Counted from the stretch's first letter, positions 12,423-24,737 are shown. The stretch is 64,000 nucleotides of DNA from Owenia fusiformis (GCA_903813345.2 CAIIXF020000007.1:8313730-8377729), one strand, 5' to 3'. Program-made: numbers and translations. The notes: generated by a model from the letters alone, not told the origin.

Positions 12423-13226
12423 TTCAAAACCGAAAACCAAAAACACAAAAGTACGATAAAATATTGATCATAAGAGTACATGAATATACCATTTCTAGTT
12501 TTTTGTTTTTTTAAATTGTAATATGTAATCCATTTCACTCTGACACTTTCATTTGAGATTTAAATTTCAAAAATACATTTCATCATAACATATTGATTTT
12601 GAAAGATACGCCGTAGCGTCATTGTGGATACTTTAAAGAATTAATCATTTTCATTTTGACAGAAAATTTATTTTATTTGAGATTTAAATTCATAAAATAA
12701 ATTTAATTATAAAATATTGATTTTGAGAGGTAAATGATTGCGTCATACATTGTGAATTCATAGCTTTCCAGAAAAACTGTTATTAAGAATTCATGTTTCC
12801 AGGAGACTTGTTGGTTTTTCAGAAAATTCTGAGTAGTCTGGCTTCTGAGAGCCTTTAAGTTTCTAACAGATTCTTCCATTGTGAAGCAATTAATCAAAAT
12901 GAGATTTTTCAGATTTCCCCATTCGTATCCATGGCAACATCAAGGCATACCAAATCTCATAGCAGATGAATGATGAGAAAGGGTAGCACATTGCTTTTCA
13001 GTTCTTATAGAATAAAAATATAAAAAATATAAAATGCCAAGTGTAAATTAACAGGCAATGGAAGTTATCATCAAAATAGGTTCATTTCCGACTGTATTAC
13101 ATTTTAGTAGCAAATTGTTAATTTTCAATATACCACCTACCTTTAAAATATCAATAATATTGATTCATTAGTAGTTCAAAAACTAGAACATTATATAAAA
13201 ATGGTTTTCATCTTCACAGTGACAGT
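12423..13226. other. Noncoding stretch, nothing recognised
   Basis: AT-rich, with a short local duplication (TTTGAGATTTAAATTC at about 12554 and 12677) and no credible exon. Confidence 0.4.
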
Positions 13227-13362
13227 GGTCAAAATATGCCATTTTTTCATGATTTTTCTCATTTTCAAGTTGGTGCAAATTGATTTTCAGGTGGGTGCAA
13301 GCCTATTTTAAGAATTTCATCTGGGTGCTGCGCCCACTTGCTTTAATGGTGGGGAGATCACT
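13227..13362 (+). repeat. 'GTGGGTGC' interspersed repeat, copy 2 (left end missing)
   Basis: It shares GTCAAAATATGCC, TTTTTCATGATTTTTCTCAT, GGTGGGTGCAAG and CCCACTTGCTTTAATG with copy 1. The left 70 bp present in copy 1 are absent. Confidence 0.7.
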
Positions 13363-13594
13363 GCTTCACATGATTCTCATATTAGATAACTTGTCAAGAA
13401 ATAGTATGTCACACATAGTGTTTACCAACAAAATATTAATAACAAAATCACTCAAGTGTATTTCCAATACAAATAGTTGGAAGGAAGGACATCCTTGATT
13501 ACCAAGGTATGAAGTTTTCATACCTACAATACAAAATCGAACTGGTAAGCAAGTATGAAGACTGAAGCATTCTGTATATCTCTGTCAGTCTACG

Positions 13595-13765
13595 ATGTCT
13601 TGCTCTACGGTAGGCATATGCCATACGGCAGCCATAATTTTACAAAATCGATTAAGATAATCTATATTATACTGCTTATATTTAATGCTGCATATTTGTC
13701 TCAATTTTGGGAAGCTATGGCTTACTGCCGTAAGGTGACTAGAGATCAAATGTGACTGAGGCATT
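13595..13765 (+). repeat. Foldback-like ~160 bp repeat (GCCGTA family), copy 1
   Basis: CCATACGGCAGCCATAATTT ... ACAAAATCGAT ... CAATTTTGGGAAGCTATGGC ... TGACTGAGGCATTG. A related copy lies at 16528-16680. Each copy is imperfectly self-complementary around a short AT-rich centre. Confidence 0.65.
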
Positions 13766-15424
13766 GATTCAATAAGATAATAAAAACTTTTTCCAAAGGC
13801 TGGCACCCCTAACCACAATCACTAATGTTGCCAATTGCCCTCTCAAAGGTATGCTACTCCATTAGATTATCTTTGATTTGACTAGAATCAATCCCTATAC
13901 TGTACATTCTACAACCATTCTATAACCTAAATTATAACCTATAACTACCAATTGGTCAAAGGTTCATAGAAAAACAGATTATGGGAGAAAAATCACTGGA
14001 AACTGGACAATGGAGATAAGGGAAACTTCTGGTACAAAAATCCATTAACCATTGCTAAGGTTACAGTTAATGAGATTGGAGAATACTCTAAATCACTTCG
14101 AAGGTTATTCACCATATTCTAACTACAAAATGCAATAAATATATCTTCATAGAAAATTATGAATTGATCTTTATTGTGACATAAATATCTTAATCACCTA
14201 CAGCAACAAGGAAGAATGTTCCTTGGCATTTACAACTGCTGTCAGAAAAATGTAAATGTCATTATATCTAGTTCACATCTAGTCTCATATTTAGTTGCAT
14301 CATGCCCGACTATATTTATCTATATTAATATTTATTTCATGATTATCCTATTTCTATCCTATTAGCAAATGTGACATGAAATCACTGAGAAGGTTATTCA
14401 CCATAAAACACTTAATAGTCAGAACTAAATATTGAAACTCTGGGTCATAATGTATAAATGAATGACAATCATCTTTCAAAGTATTTGAAATATCAAATAA
14501 GAGGCTCTATTACTTTTTGAGTAATATATAAATATGTAAAATAACATGTATAAAAACAGGCATCATTATTTTCAAAATTGATTCATCATGATCAATTATT
14601 AATTGCAATAAAACCATAATAACATTGTAATATTCTCATGTACATGGAATTCTCATAAAAAAAACATTGTAAAATCAACACTAAAATGGTCTTATTTGTT
14701 GGATCTTTCCTTTGTATAAAATTAAACCATACCACAGCTGTTAGTGAATACATTGCGCAACATCTATTACCAATGATTATCGATCAATATGATGTGTGTA
14801 ATGAATCTCAAGTAAGTTATTGTTTCAGACTTTCAGTTATTGTTTCATTCACAGATCTCTCAGAACAAAGCAAAAAAACTTAACTCTTGCGAATAACAAA
14901 CAGCATGTAGTTCCTTTGATGGTATGCCATATGAAGCATATGGATATGTAATGAAAAAATCATGTTTAAATATCATGAATATTATTACACAACATGGCAC
15001 GGAGTGAACAATATTGTACCTAAAATTAGGCAGTGTGATTTATTCAATATGCCCAAAAAGATACCATGAATATCTTTTAAAATTTAAAATCAATACATCT
15101 AGAAGCTTGGAAATTCACAGACAAGACTATGTGAGGTAGCAAGAGGTAGGACTTGCCCAAATTTTCAGATTTGATTATTGGGAACAATTTGCCGATGATT
15201 ATTCGAATAAATTCATATATTTTAAAAGATATAAGCTTCTAAAACTGATTCCATTTCAAAATTACTGTGACAATCTGTTGACAATATGATACCCTTTTCA
15301 ATTACATGTGTTAAGAAAAATATGCAACAGAAATACTGTATGTTATATTACAGTAGCTGTTAGGAGCTATGTATCTCTCAACAACTTACTAACATTGGAG
15401 TGTGAGGTCAAGGTACCTTTTTAA
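13766..15424. other. Noncoding stretch, nothing recognised
   Basis: AT-rich DNA without recognisable exons or strong repeats. The short open frame at 14686-14883 has no domain I recognise. Confidence 0.35.
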
Positions 15425-15685
15425 AAAGTAAAACCTGTCTCAGTAGAACACCTTTGGTACCTCTAAACTGTTCCACTTGGGAGGTGTTCTACTTATCGAA
15501 GTTCTTTTAACATAAAGTCAGTTGAACTTTGGACTCTGAAAAGTGTTCCACTTGGGAGATGTTCCACTTATAGAGGTTCATTTAACATTAAGCCAGATGG
15601 TCTTGGGACTCTGTAGTGTTCAACTAACAGGTGTGTTCCGCTTGTAGATGTATTCCTGTTCCACTTAACAAGTTTCACTGTACTT
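15425..15685. repeat. 'GTTCCACTT' repeat, copy 1
   Basis: The ends GTAAAACCTGTCTCAGTAG and ACAAGTTTCACTGTAC are roughly inverted. The inside repeats phrases such as GTTCCACTTGGGAGRTGTTC, CACTTATAGAGGTTCATTTA and TTTGGACTCTG. A second copy is at 57539-57722 and a fragment at about 25372-25455. Confidence 0.7.
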
Positions 15686-16527
15686 TAACTTGTGCCTTTA
15701 TTCTTCTTCATCACCCTTGTTCATGTTCCTCTGAAACAACTCCTTTACCTTACATGGTTAAGGAATGGTGCCCAAATGTCAACAGTTGTCAAGAACACAG
15801 TTACTTTCCTTATGCTTTAACTGGCTTTCTCCCATATAATGAATGAACTTTGAAATGTTGATTTACCTTTTACATGACTTTTTCAAATATCAACATATTT
15901 CAAAATTGAATTCTGCCATGAAGTACAGAATTAATAGATTACAGAAGGAAAATAATGTATGGGCTTTCTTTCCATTTCAATTAAAAGTTTGAATGATATC
16001 TAACATCTCTCCATACAGAGACATCCAGACTTCCCTACAGCTGTTCCAATGTAGGGATCAATGACTTAAGACACAAGAAAACAAGATTTGAGAATACTAT
16101 AGGTTGTAACAATTACTAGTTTTTTGTCTCAATTGCAGCCGAAAAACCGTTGTGGAAATAAATCCAAATATAGTAATATTATACCTCCCTCGGTCCAAAG
16201 CCTTGCTTAATTTTAGATCTTGGCTATGTCGCAAAAGACAAAGTGAATTACTCTCGCGAAGGGGAATAATAACAAACTGTAAATTCATTGATTTTATTCC
16301 TTCCTAAAGTATAAGTCAAACTACCCTTTGCTATATTGAGGTAAAGGTTTTTAGGTTATGAGGTTGGTAGAACTGGACAACTTAAAAGGGCTCAATTTCG
16401 TCTTTAACCTGGACCTTGTCCATAAATTATAGCACTTGAAAAAGGTTAATGAGCTGACAATTTCAAAAGAAGAGTACCTCTTGTCAATTTTAAATCATAA
16501 TCACTCTTACTTCAATCACATTTACTG
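15686..16527. other. Noncoding stretch, nothing recognised
   Basis: No repeat or exon recognised. Confidence 0.35.
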
Positions 16528-16680
16528 TATAGCCGGTGTACGGTGGCCGTAGCTTCACAAAGTCGATATAGAAAAAATCTACATCATACTTCTCTATATT
16601 TCATGCTGCATATTTCTCTCGATTTTGGGAAGCTACGGCTGCCATACGGTTGCCGTAGGTCAAATCTGACTGAGGCATCG
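16528..16680 (+). repeat. GCCGTA-family foldback repeat, copy 2
   Basis: GTACGGTGGCCGTAGCTTCA, TCGATTTTGGGAAGCTACGG and CTGACTGAGGCATCG match copy 1 at 13.6 kb. GGCCGTAGCTTC near the left pairs with GAAGCTACGGC near the right. Confidence 0.65.
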
Positions 16681-17960
16681 CAACAATTATGAACTGCAAC
16701 ATTCATGAACAGAAATATTCATTGAAAGGAAGGTTAGTATACAGGGTGATCCTGACTCACTTTAATAACCTGTATTCAAACTTATTAAAAGAAAAGTCAA
16801 CAGCCTGATAACTCATTTACTGAGGGTTCTGTAATGCAATTGCCAGCTAAAAGCACAACATAAAAATAATGGATGATGCAACTCATATATAGCGTCTCAA
16901 AGATGACCCTAGGCCTTACATAACCAAATGCTATAACATGCGTATTCTACGATTTGTAGACATGTTTTGCTATCATGCCATCATACCCCAGTATGTCCTC
17001 TGTCAGTCAGAAAAGTTTGAACCAAAACTCCCCACAAAAATCAAAAGATCTCACCTGTTGAATATGCCATATATAGAAAATGTCAAAAATTGTCACTCTG
17101 ATTTTGACAGATGGAGGCAGGTCAAAAAGGTCAAATTTCTAAAAGAAAATGCACCTCAATCGCATCAAATCAAGTGTTAGAGTTGGTCCATACATAAACT
17201 TTTTCATTCATGTACTTACCAAAATTCAACCACTGGTGATGCTAATATACTTACAATAATTGGACTATATTCTTGTTTTTCAAATGCCATTTATCAGGGT
17301 GGAAGGATCAATAAGTTGTGTGTCCCACTTGGACATTAATCTGCATTACTCGACTTGAAATTACAACTTTCCTAGATAATAATTCTCAGCGTTTTCTTTC
17401 AACAGAATGCAAAATTCTCAAACTGGCAGAAATGCCCTCATGTTTTTATAATTTTTCTAAACTTAATTCTGTAAGATATCTGGTGAATAAATGGCCAATT
17501 TGCTTTTTCAATCTAATTTATTCTAATAAGATATGCAAACATAGAGCAGAATAAATTTGTGAACATCTTTCTAAATTTGTGAACATCTTTCTTTATTGGT
17601 GGAAGAATGCCAAGATATCAGTGGAAAGTAACATATAAAATACTACTGCGTCATTTCAATAATCAGACTACCCAGAATTAGCCATCGCTGGCCGTATACT
17701 CTGACTATTGCATGTACTTGACAAGATGTAATGCTTTCAAGATCTTAAGAGTCTCAAATGAAGATTCCATGAACTTTTATAGGATATTGAATCTGAAATT
17801 GCTATACTTACAACAACAAAAATCTTATCATATCACTTTCACATGGTATAAATATCCTGTGATATTTCTATTTGATGCTTACTGTTCATTGGTTGATGGG
17901 TGAGCCTCGTTTTGAAGAAGGCATACTCCTACATTCAATGTTTTTAATATCTACTCCAGA
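16681..17960. other. Noncoding stretch, nothing recognised
   Basis: Several short open frames (16938, 17318, 17712) have no recognisable domain and no repeated or conserved context. I leave them out. Confidence 0.35.
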
Positions 17961-17971
17961 ATGACGCCTAT

Positions 17972-18112
17972 TTATATATGACATGATTTATACATGACAC
18001 GATTTATATATGACATGATTTATACATGACATGATTTATATATGACATGATTTATACATGACATGATTTATACATGACATGATTTATATATGACATGTTT
18101 TATACATGACTG
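17972..18112. repeat. Minisatellite, 16 bp unit
   Basis: Near-perfect tandem copies of GACATGATTTATACAT, with alternating ATAC/ATAT variants, about nine copies. Confidence 0.9.
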
Positions 18113-18948
18113 TGAATATAGTCAATATGAATATCATGTAACAAAATGGGAAACATAAAGGTGAATAATAAAACAAATATTTCATTCTATTTCTGGGGAA
18201 TAACTGTGACATTCAGAAGTTTCATTCAATATAACAAAGTATTTGGCGAATTCAAAGCTGGATCTTCTGGGAGATACATATTTAAGATTATAAGGAATAG
18301 ATTGGTAGACCAAATGTACATGTTGCTTGCAACTTTGCCACCCCTATAGATCTGATTCTGCCTTTAAACAGATCTAGATTATGGAATTATTTTTAATCTA
18401 AAGAGTGCAAATGACATTGAGCTCTTGCAAAGAATGTATTCAGATTTGACACAATTCCAAAACAACAGAACTACTTAATAAGTTATCACACATATCAGAT
18501 TTCATATCAAACAATATTTTTCCTACCAGTTTGGATCTATGTATTTTACAGTGTTACAGACACTTTAAAGAGGCTATTATTCCCATATGGTAGCAATATA
18601 TTATTCTCAGAAAAAGGTTAGGGAATAAATGTAATATACACTCTCAAAAATATATACATTTGGTTCAGAATAAATAAAAATATATGACATTAGTATCGAT
18701 AATTAAAAAATCTAAATATCATAGATTATGCAAAATTCTTCAAGTCAGATCCACTCAGATACACTGTCCTAGTTTACAAATATAGTAAGAAAATTCCCAG
18801 GTAAATGCTCTATTTCTGTCAGCCCTAACCTTATTTTTCCATGACTAATTTGTCTGCATAATACAAGGCACATATAGAGCAAGCCCCGAGGCCAAGAGCC
18901 ATATTAGGTTAGATAAATAAATAAATCATTCAAAAAAATCAAACATTA
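18113..18948. other. Noncoding stretch, nothing recognised
   Basis: AT-rich sequence only. Confidence 0.35.
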
Positions 18949-19159
18949 ACAAGGCATAAACATGGAAAATGTCACCACCGTTTGTTACAGACACCAACCG
19001 CCAATCGACAACCGCCGATTGCCAACCACCAATTGCCAAATTGCCAACTGTCGCCACAAAAAACTGAGACCAGTTACAATATATCACCACTTTATGGTGG
19101 TGACATAAAAATGAAGACCAGTTACAATATGTCACCATTTTTTGGTGGTGACATAAAAA
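18949..19159 (+). mobile_element. ACAAGG-family hairpin MITE, copy 4, with doubled 3' end
   Basis: ACAAGGCATAAACATGG, AAAATGTCACCACC and TTGTTACAGACACC are followed by an expanded CCAACCGCCAAT-like simple tract. The 3' module (GACCAGTTACAATAT, a TCACCAxxxxTGGTGGTGA hairpin, then CATAAAAA) occurs twice in tandem with a period of about 49 bp (starting near 19067 and 19116). Confidence 0.85.
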
Positions 19160-19267
19160 CGCAAGAAGAGACAACATTCTATATATTTCTGACACAAAAG
19201 GACTCACCAGCAAAACAAGAATTCGAAAAAATGATTTATAATCTACAATGGGTTTACATGTATATTA

Positions 19268-19795
19268 CAGGGTGGTCCAAAAAAAATTGGAACATTTTTT
19301 AATTGAACACAAGACTTTTATGTTTCCTATAAGATGCACCAAAATTTCACTGAGCATAGTTCAGTCACTTATTTCTCTGATGTAAAGTTTATAGGTGCAA
19401 ACCACAAAGTTAATGCATAAAACTAGTCAATGTTTGATATGACCCCCTTTTCTTAAGTGGTCTGTAATTAATCCTGCTGGCCATATAGAGAAATTTTTTG
19501 ATTTTCGTCTATAACAAAGGATTGTTACATGAAGGGCATAAGGATACTTTGACATAAGGACATAAGGATACTTTGACATAAGGACATAAGGATACTTTGA
19601 CATAAGGACATAAGGATACTTTGACATAAGGACATAAGGATACTTTGACATAAGGACATAAGGATACTTTGACATAAGGACATAAGGATACTTTGACATA
19701 AGGACATAAGGATACTTTGACATAAGGACATAAGGATACTTTGACAAAAGGACATAAAGATAATTTGGGGAATAAGGCCAGCAGGATTAATTTTC
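19268..19795. repeat. 24 bp minisatellite inside an inverted-repeat pair
   Basis: About nine near-identical copies of ACATAAGGACATAAGGATAC plus TTTG run from about 19541 to 19750. The array sits between AATTAATCCTGCTGGCC (about 19467) and GGCCAGCAGGATTAATT (about 19767), so it lies in the loop of a hairpin. CAGGGTGGTCCAAAAA at 19271 looks like a DNA-transposon tip and recurs as CAGGGTGGACCAAAAA at 31885. The unit length is divisible by three, so several frames stay open and produce protein-like 8-residue repeats on the minus strand. I do not treat these as genes. Confidence 0.8.
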
Positions 19796-19978
19796 CGAGT
19801 CATCATCTTTAAATTCGCATTAAAAGCTAAATGAACAACTCCAAGTTCCATCTGGCAATTGGTTTTTTCAAATGATTGATATCTTTGATGGGTTACAGCC
19901 TGACAACAGCCTTCACAAAGCCATGGCCTAAAAAGTAATATGATGCAGTGTAAACACAAGACATTACGACATTACCAT

Positions 19979-20093
19979 GACAAGATGCCGCTACCTGTAA
20001 ATGGTTATTGGAAGTTGGAAGAATTTGTTACTGACAGCCGAACACCATCCACAAAAAAATTGGAGACTATAACAAGATGTCATCATTTGTTAC
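19979..20093 (+). mobile_element. ACAAGG-family hairpin MITE, copy 5 (decayed)
   Basis: ACAAGATGCCGCTACCTG, GAACACCATCCACAAAAAA, TTGGAGACTATAACAAGATG and TCATCATTTGTTACAG echo the family blocks in disturbed order. Confidence 0.45.
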
Positions 20094-20274
20094 AGTACTG
20101 ACTATTATATAGTACATGTATATTCCTCTTTAGTTATTTATCAAACTTAGTTATCAAAAAGTAATACATTTTTGTGCTCATGGTGAAAGATATGACTATC
20201 TAAAATCACTTGCCATACTAAACCTGGTCCTTTGGTGTGGGGAATGATGGTACCTTTACCAGGATGATTATTAA

Positions 20275-20567
20275 CCTCTTGAATACCCAGAATGACGGAT
20301 ATATCTGTCACAAATAAAATCCATTTGGAACCCAGAGCGACAGATATATCTGTCAAAGAATTTTTCACTAAAACTGCTCTAACTTTGGCAATTTTTATCC
20401 AATCTTCGCAAATTATGTTTTAGAATGTATGTAATGGGTCTATGTTTACTATTCTTATGAAATCAAATCTCAAACATTATGTTTCTTGATGTAAATATCC
20501 AGAAAACTAGCACAAAATGAAAAATGCTCTGGTTTCAAACCCTTTCTAGAGGCTGGCATTCAAGAGG
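20275..20567. mobile_element. TTAA-type (piggyBac-like) MITE, copy 2
   Basis: TTAA (20271-20274 and 20568-20571) flanks CCTCTTGAATACCC on the left and CATTCAAGAGG on the right. These are inverted tips with a TTAA duplication. GACGGATATATCTGTCA and GACAGATATATCTGTC inside form short palindromes. The element is 293 bp and noncoding. Confidence 0.85.
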
Positions 20568-20571
20568 TTAA

Positions 20572-22070
20572 TCAATGTAATGACATGTAAATGTACCTTT
20601 ATTTGAGGGACTTGGGGCTTCAGATAAAACAAAAATATCATTTGGTTTACCAGACCCCGGCCCCCAACTCTCCAATTAAAATACAGATAATTCTTTCTTT
20701 TTAGAATATTTTATCATATCATTAAATAACCTTGACAACAATTAGAAAATGCTATATTGAGGGACATCTATAATATCAATGGTGATTGGGTCCCTAATGT
20801 ATGACCTGTACTTGATTAGATATTAGAAATAAAATCTAGTGATCAATAAAAAACAAACCCCATCTTATCTGTCATTTGAATTGATCAGAACAAAGAGGGC
20901 ACAGTTATCAGTTATTGCATTGCAAATATATGAATAAATACCAAGCAGGCTTAGGTTGAAGGACCAAAACCTCCAGTGAGTAATTGGTAGACCTCTGGTG
21001 TCAGGGTGGGAGGAATTGTCCTGCATTGGTGAGGAGTATGGTAGCAATAGCGTTAACTCATTTGGGTAGAATATCATGTTAATGACACGGGAAGGGATAT
21101 AACCTGACTGGGAGACTTCTCTTTATAGAGCCGATACAGTTGATATAGCTAGCAATGATGGCACCACACGGCCTTACCAAACTTGACAAAGAACACGGGA
21201 AGACTGCTTATGTAGCTATCAATATTGTCATCAAATGGCCTTACGAAACATTACAAAGTATATTGAAGGAGTGTATAACACTTTATCATGCAGTTGTAAT
21301 CCAATTCTAGAGTTAATTAACGCATCTAAATGTTACATTTTACATTGGAACTATGCCCAGTTAGGCCTCCAATAGTGTATTGGGAAAACCACAAATTCAT
21401 TACAAGACTGATAGATCAATTTGATAATTTTCGATCTGGAATATGGAAATTACTTTGAAACAAATGATGAATTACATAATTAACCACTATTTTTCAAAAT
21501 ATCTAATTTCCCAAAAGGCATTATCTGGACAGAGTTCCAGGATACATGTCTGTAAAATTCTACTTTTAAATAGGATCCCATACATCTGTCAAGAGATAAG
21601 TCTATTTTGATATATTTTAGCTGTATAGGGGATTGTGTATAAAAACAACAAAAAAGTAAGTTAAATCATATTTTGGGTTGACTCACGATGTGGTAAGCCA
21701 AGCCTTCTCTATATCTCTGCCCTTTTGGACAAAGTGAAAGAGCTAGGAGTATCAGAATGATAGAACGATCTGTGATCAAAATGTCCTTTTAACATAAGGG
21801 ACTAATATCCGAATAATTGTAATATTTTACAATGCAAAGTGCCTAACATGTAACTTTTATTACAAGTATCTTTTGTTCAAATATATTTTCAAAAGCAAAC
21901 AAAAGTAGGCCCTTGCCCCCCCCCCCCTCCTATCACCTAATGTAATAATGTAATGACTTAATTTTGCATCGGCTGTCTTGAATTGAATTGAATTGAATTT
22001 TGTACATTATGGTAAGACACATTCTAATATATTCCCTAAGAACAGGTCAGTGTGTTAGGTTTGAAATGAT
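20572..22070. other. Noncoding stretch, nothing strong recognised
   Basis: An imperfect local duplication near 21120-21250 (ATGGCACCACACGGCCTTAC versus TCATCAAATGGCCTTAC) and a poly-C run near 21917 are the only structures seen. Confidence 0.35.
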
Positions 22071-22071
22071 T

Positions 22072-22182
22072 TATGGCCCAGGGTGTCACAGGCACTGGTC
22101 ACAGGGCAGCTAAACAGTGAAAGTCTAAACTCGACAGAGGGTAGTTTATATAACTAGACTCTGAGTGCAGGGTTAAGTCAAG
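22072..22182 (-). repeat. ~110 bp interspersed repeat, minus-strand copy
   Basis: The reverse complement carries GTCTAGTTATATAAACTACC, CCTCTG, CAGTTTAGC-like and CCTGTGACA blocks shared with 25985-26070 and 35610-35705. The family could not be named. Confidence 0.55.
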
Positions 22183-22289
22183 CTACCTATTAACTTAACC
22201 TTTAGCGTGCTGCCGGCGGACGCGTCCGCCGAGACTAAAATGTCTCTCACAACTGCCGGCGGACCTGTACGCCCGATTTCAAACTTTTA

Positions 22290-23789
22290 ACAAGAACACA
22301 AATGTGTACAAAATGTCCCCACCAAGTGGTGATCCCGTGAAATGGTTATCCTGAAAATGAGTAGACAAGACTTTACCAACACAATTTGAGGACGGAAAAT
22401 CCAAAGTGGCCACCTTAAAATTTACCCAGAATGCCAAAAATTTAGTCAGTTCTAGATTTTGAGAACCACCGCTGAAAATTTGAAATTGATCCGTCACACA
22501 GTTAACCAGAAAACATGTAAACAAGACTTTACAGACAAGATTTCAGGATGGAAAATCCAAAATGACTGCCTTGACATTTACCAAGAATGTCAAAAAACTA
22601 ATCTGTTTGTAGATTTTCATACTAAGAATCATCCCTGAAAATATGAAATTGATCTACCAAACGGTTCACCTGAAAACGGGTAGACAAGACTTTACAGACA
22701 AGATTTTAGGACAGAAAATCCAAAATGGCTGCCTTAACATTTACGCAGAATGCAAAAAAAGTAATCAGATGTAGATTTTCATACAAAGAATCATCCCTGA
22801 AAATTTGAAATTGATCTATCAAACCGTTCACCTTAAAACGCGTAGACAAGACTTTACAGGCAAGATTTTAAGACGGAAAATCCAAAATGGCTGCCTTGAC
22901 ATTTACCCAGAATGCAAAAAAACTAATCAGTTCTAGATTTTCATACTAAGAATCATTCCTGAAAATTTGAAATTGATCTACCAAACAGTTCACCTGAAAA
23001 CGAGTAGACAAGACTTTACAGACAAGATTTTAGGATGGAAAATCCAAAATGGCTGCCTTGACATTTACCCAGAATGCCAAAAAACTAATGAGATCTAGAT
23101 TTTTATACTAAGAATCATCCCTGAAAATTTGAAATTGATCCACCAAACAGTTCACCTGAAAACGCGCAGACAAGACTTCACAGACAAGATTTTAGGACCG
23201 AAAAATCCAAAATGGCCGACAATAAAAAAGTCCTTATGAGTTTTTGCTGATTTCTTTTTACAAAATTATCACATATAACTACTGTTAACAATAAAGTAGG
23301 CTTTTACAGCAAAGTACATCTGAAATTATTTATAAAGCTACTAAATAGTTAAAGTATGAAAACTCAAAAACACCATTCAATATGATACAAAGTATTCTCA
23401 CGCTAACTTTTCTTAAGACATTCAAAATGGCTGACATGACTGAGCTAGCAGGTCCAAAACCTAATCAGATCTAGAATGAAGTGAGCTGAACAAGATGTTA
23501 AAGTTTTAAAAGCAACTGTGAAGCAGTTTTTCTTAAAGTTTGCAGACAAGGATTTTAGCATTTGACTTCAAAATGGCCGACAGGAAGTAGGTATTAAGTT
23601 AAAATTTTTTCGTCCACATCTGTATGCACTCATAAGTTATCCCTGAAAATTTGAAGGTGATATCTGTAGCGGTTTTTGAGAAAACTGCCGGACGTACGGA
23701 CGGACAGACGGACGGACGGACGGACAGACGGACGGACGGACGCGCCTAGGCCGACAATATGGCCCCACACTATGTGGTGTGGGGACATA
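22290..23789 (+). mobile_element. Pearl/Helentron-like non-autonomous element, copy A
   Basis: It starts ACAAGAACACAAATGTG then AAAATGTCCCCACCAAGTGG (a small hairpin). The core has six tandem units of about 160 bp (22340, 22500, 22660, 22825, 22985, 23145), each with GAAATTGATC, GTAGACAAGACTTTACAG and AAAATCCAAAATGGCTGCC. A unique segment, a GGACGGACGGACAGACGG tetranucleotide tract (about 23697-23741) and the terminal hairpin CCCCACACTATGTGGTGTGG plus GGACATAAAA follow. Bivalve pearl and related Helentron-derived elements have this plan: ~160 bp tandem core, ACGG/ACAG microsatellite, 3' hairpin. No protein is encoded. The frames over the GGAC tract are low-complexity artefacts. Confidence 0.8.
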
Positions 23790-23958
23790 AAAACTGTACT
23801 TTTTCGCGCCATTCGTATTGTCCAATTAGATTGCCCGATTTATTCAGTGCCTAACATGACTTCCTGTTGACCTAGAAATGGCGATATTTCGAAAAATAAT
23901 TCTCAATTCAACAATTTAAACAGTGTTTTAGTCAATTTTAGTGAACGAATCGTACAAA

Positions 23959-24057
23959 ATGGTGGACAAATACGATCACAACGAAAATGTGGAGGAAATG
24001 GATTACGATTTCGAGCTCTTTAGGCTCTTGGAAGCCAATAACGGTCATCAAAAATAG
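23959..24057 (+). CDS. Short acidic ORF in the piggyBac-like element
   Basis: A 32-residue frame beginning MVDKYDHNENVEEMDYDFEL and ending GHQK. It is rich in Asp and Glu, with a preceding run of short AT-rich leader. Its position just inside the left end of a TTAA-bounded element suggests the decayed N-terminus of a transposase, because piggyBac transposases often start with an acidic stretch. The similarity is not strong enough to assert this. Nothing downstream in the element continues it. It could also be chance. Confidence 0.3.
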   Translation: MVDKYDHNENVEEMDYDFELFRLLEANNGHQK

Positions 24058-24737
24058 AAACTAGAATATTTTCTGAATTGAAAAATTGAACATTCGATCG
24101 CTGCAAATTCAGATTTGGATTCTGACCAGACGAAGAGGCGGAGCGGTGGATTCCGGAGGAGTATTCATGGTATATTTATGCCCAGTCGTGTTAATGTACG
24201 AAAAAATTCATGAGAACATTTTTTTCATGAGCCAGGCCACTGTATCTTCCCTTTGTGAAAATTTTATCCAGATTCATTCAGTAGTTATTGAGATATTAAT
24301 TATTTAGTCCAGGCATATCATTTTTTGCACTCTTTGAAAAATAAGCCAGTTGCGTGGGATATATTTGCTGAAATAAGGCAGCATGGTAAAGGTTAAAGGC
24401 CTAAATTTCTGTAAAGTGAACCTCATTAAGGTGCCATGGTACTTTTTATGACCACCATTTTTGTTTTAGACAATTTTCTAAAATCTCAAAGATTGTATAA
24501 TTTAGAACAATATATTGGGCAAATTTTCTAAAAATTCAAAAGATTCTGTTCAGTGACCTTTCCTAAGCTCCTACTTTTAGCTATTTTTTCAGTCACATTT
24601 TCAGAGAACTGAAAAAGTTATTTCATCATGTTTAGGGTCATTCTGACCAAGTAAATTGTGATCCTGGTCATGTAAATGATATGTGGAACAAGTTAAACTG
24701 ACTGGGGGTCAAAACATAATAACTCTGTACTCTTAGT

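Larger units (their letters stand above)
22199..24392. mobile_element. piggyBac-like element, split by a later insertion
   Basis: TTAA (22195-22198) followed by CCTTTAGCGTGCTGCC at the left is matched by GGCAGCATGGTAAAGG then TTAA (24393-24396) at the right. This is the classical piggyBac arrangement of TTAA duplication and CCTTT tips. The 18 bp perfect palindrome CGGCGGACGCGTCCGCCG lies just inside the left tip. About 1.5 kb of a different element (22290-23789) interrupts it. What remains of its own sequence is about 690 bp and carries one short open frame at 23959-24057. Confidence 0.7.

Noticed and set aside
19427-19959. Two overlapping minus-strand repeat proteins
   Set aside because: Both come from the 24 bp minisatellite, which stays open in several frames.
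23630-23870. Arg/Thr/Asp/Gly- and Ser/Val/Arg-rich frames on both strands
   Set aside because: Translations of the GGAC/AGAC tetranucleotide tract of the pearl-like element. The same occurs at 47476-47790.
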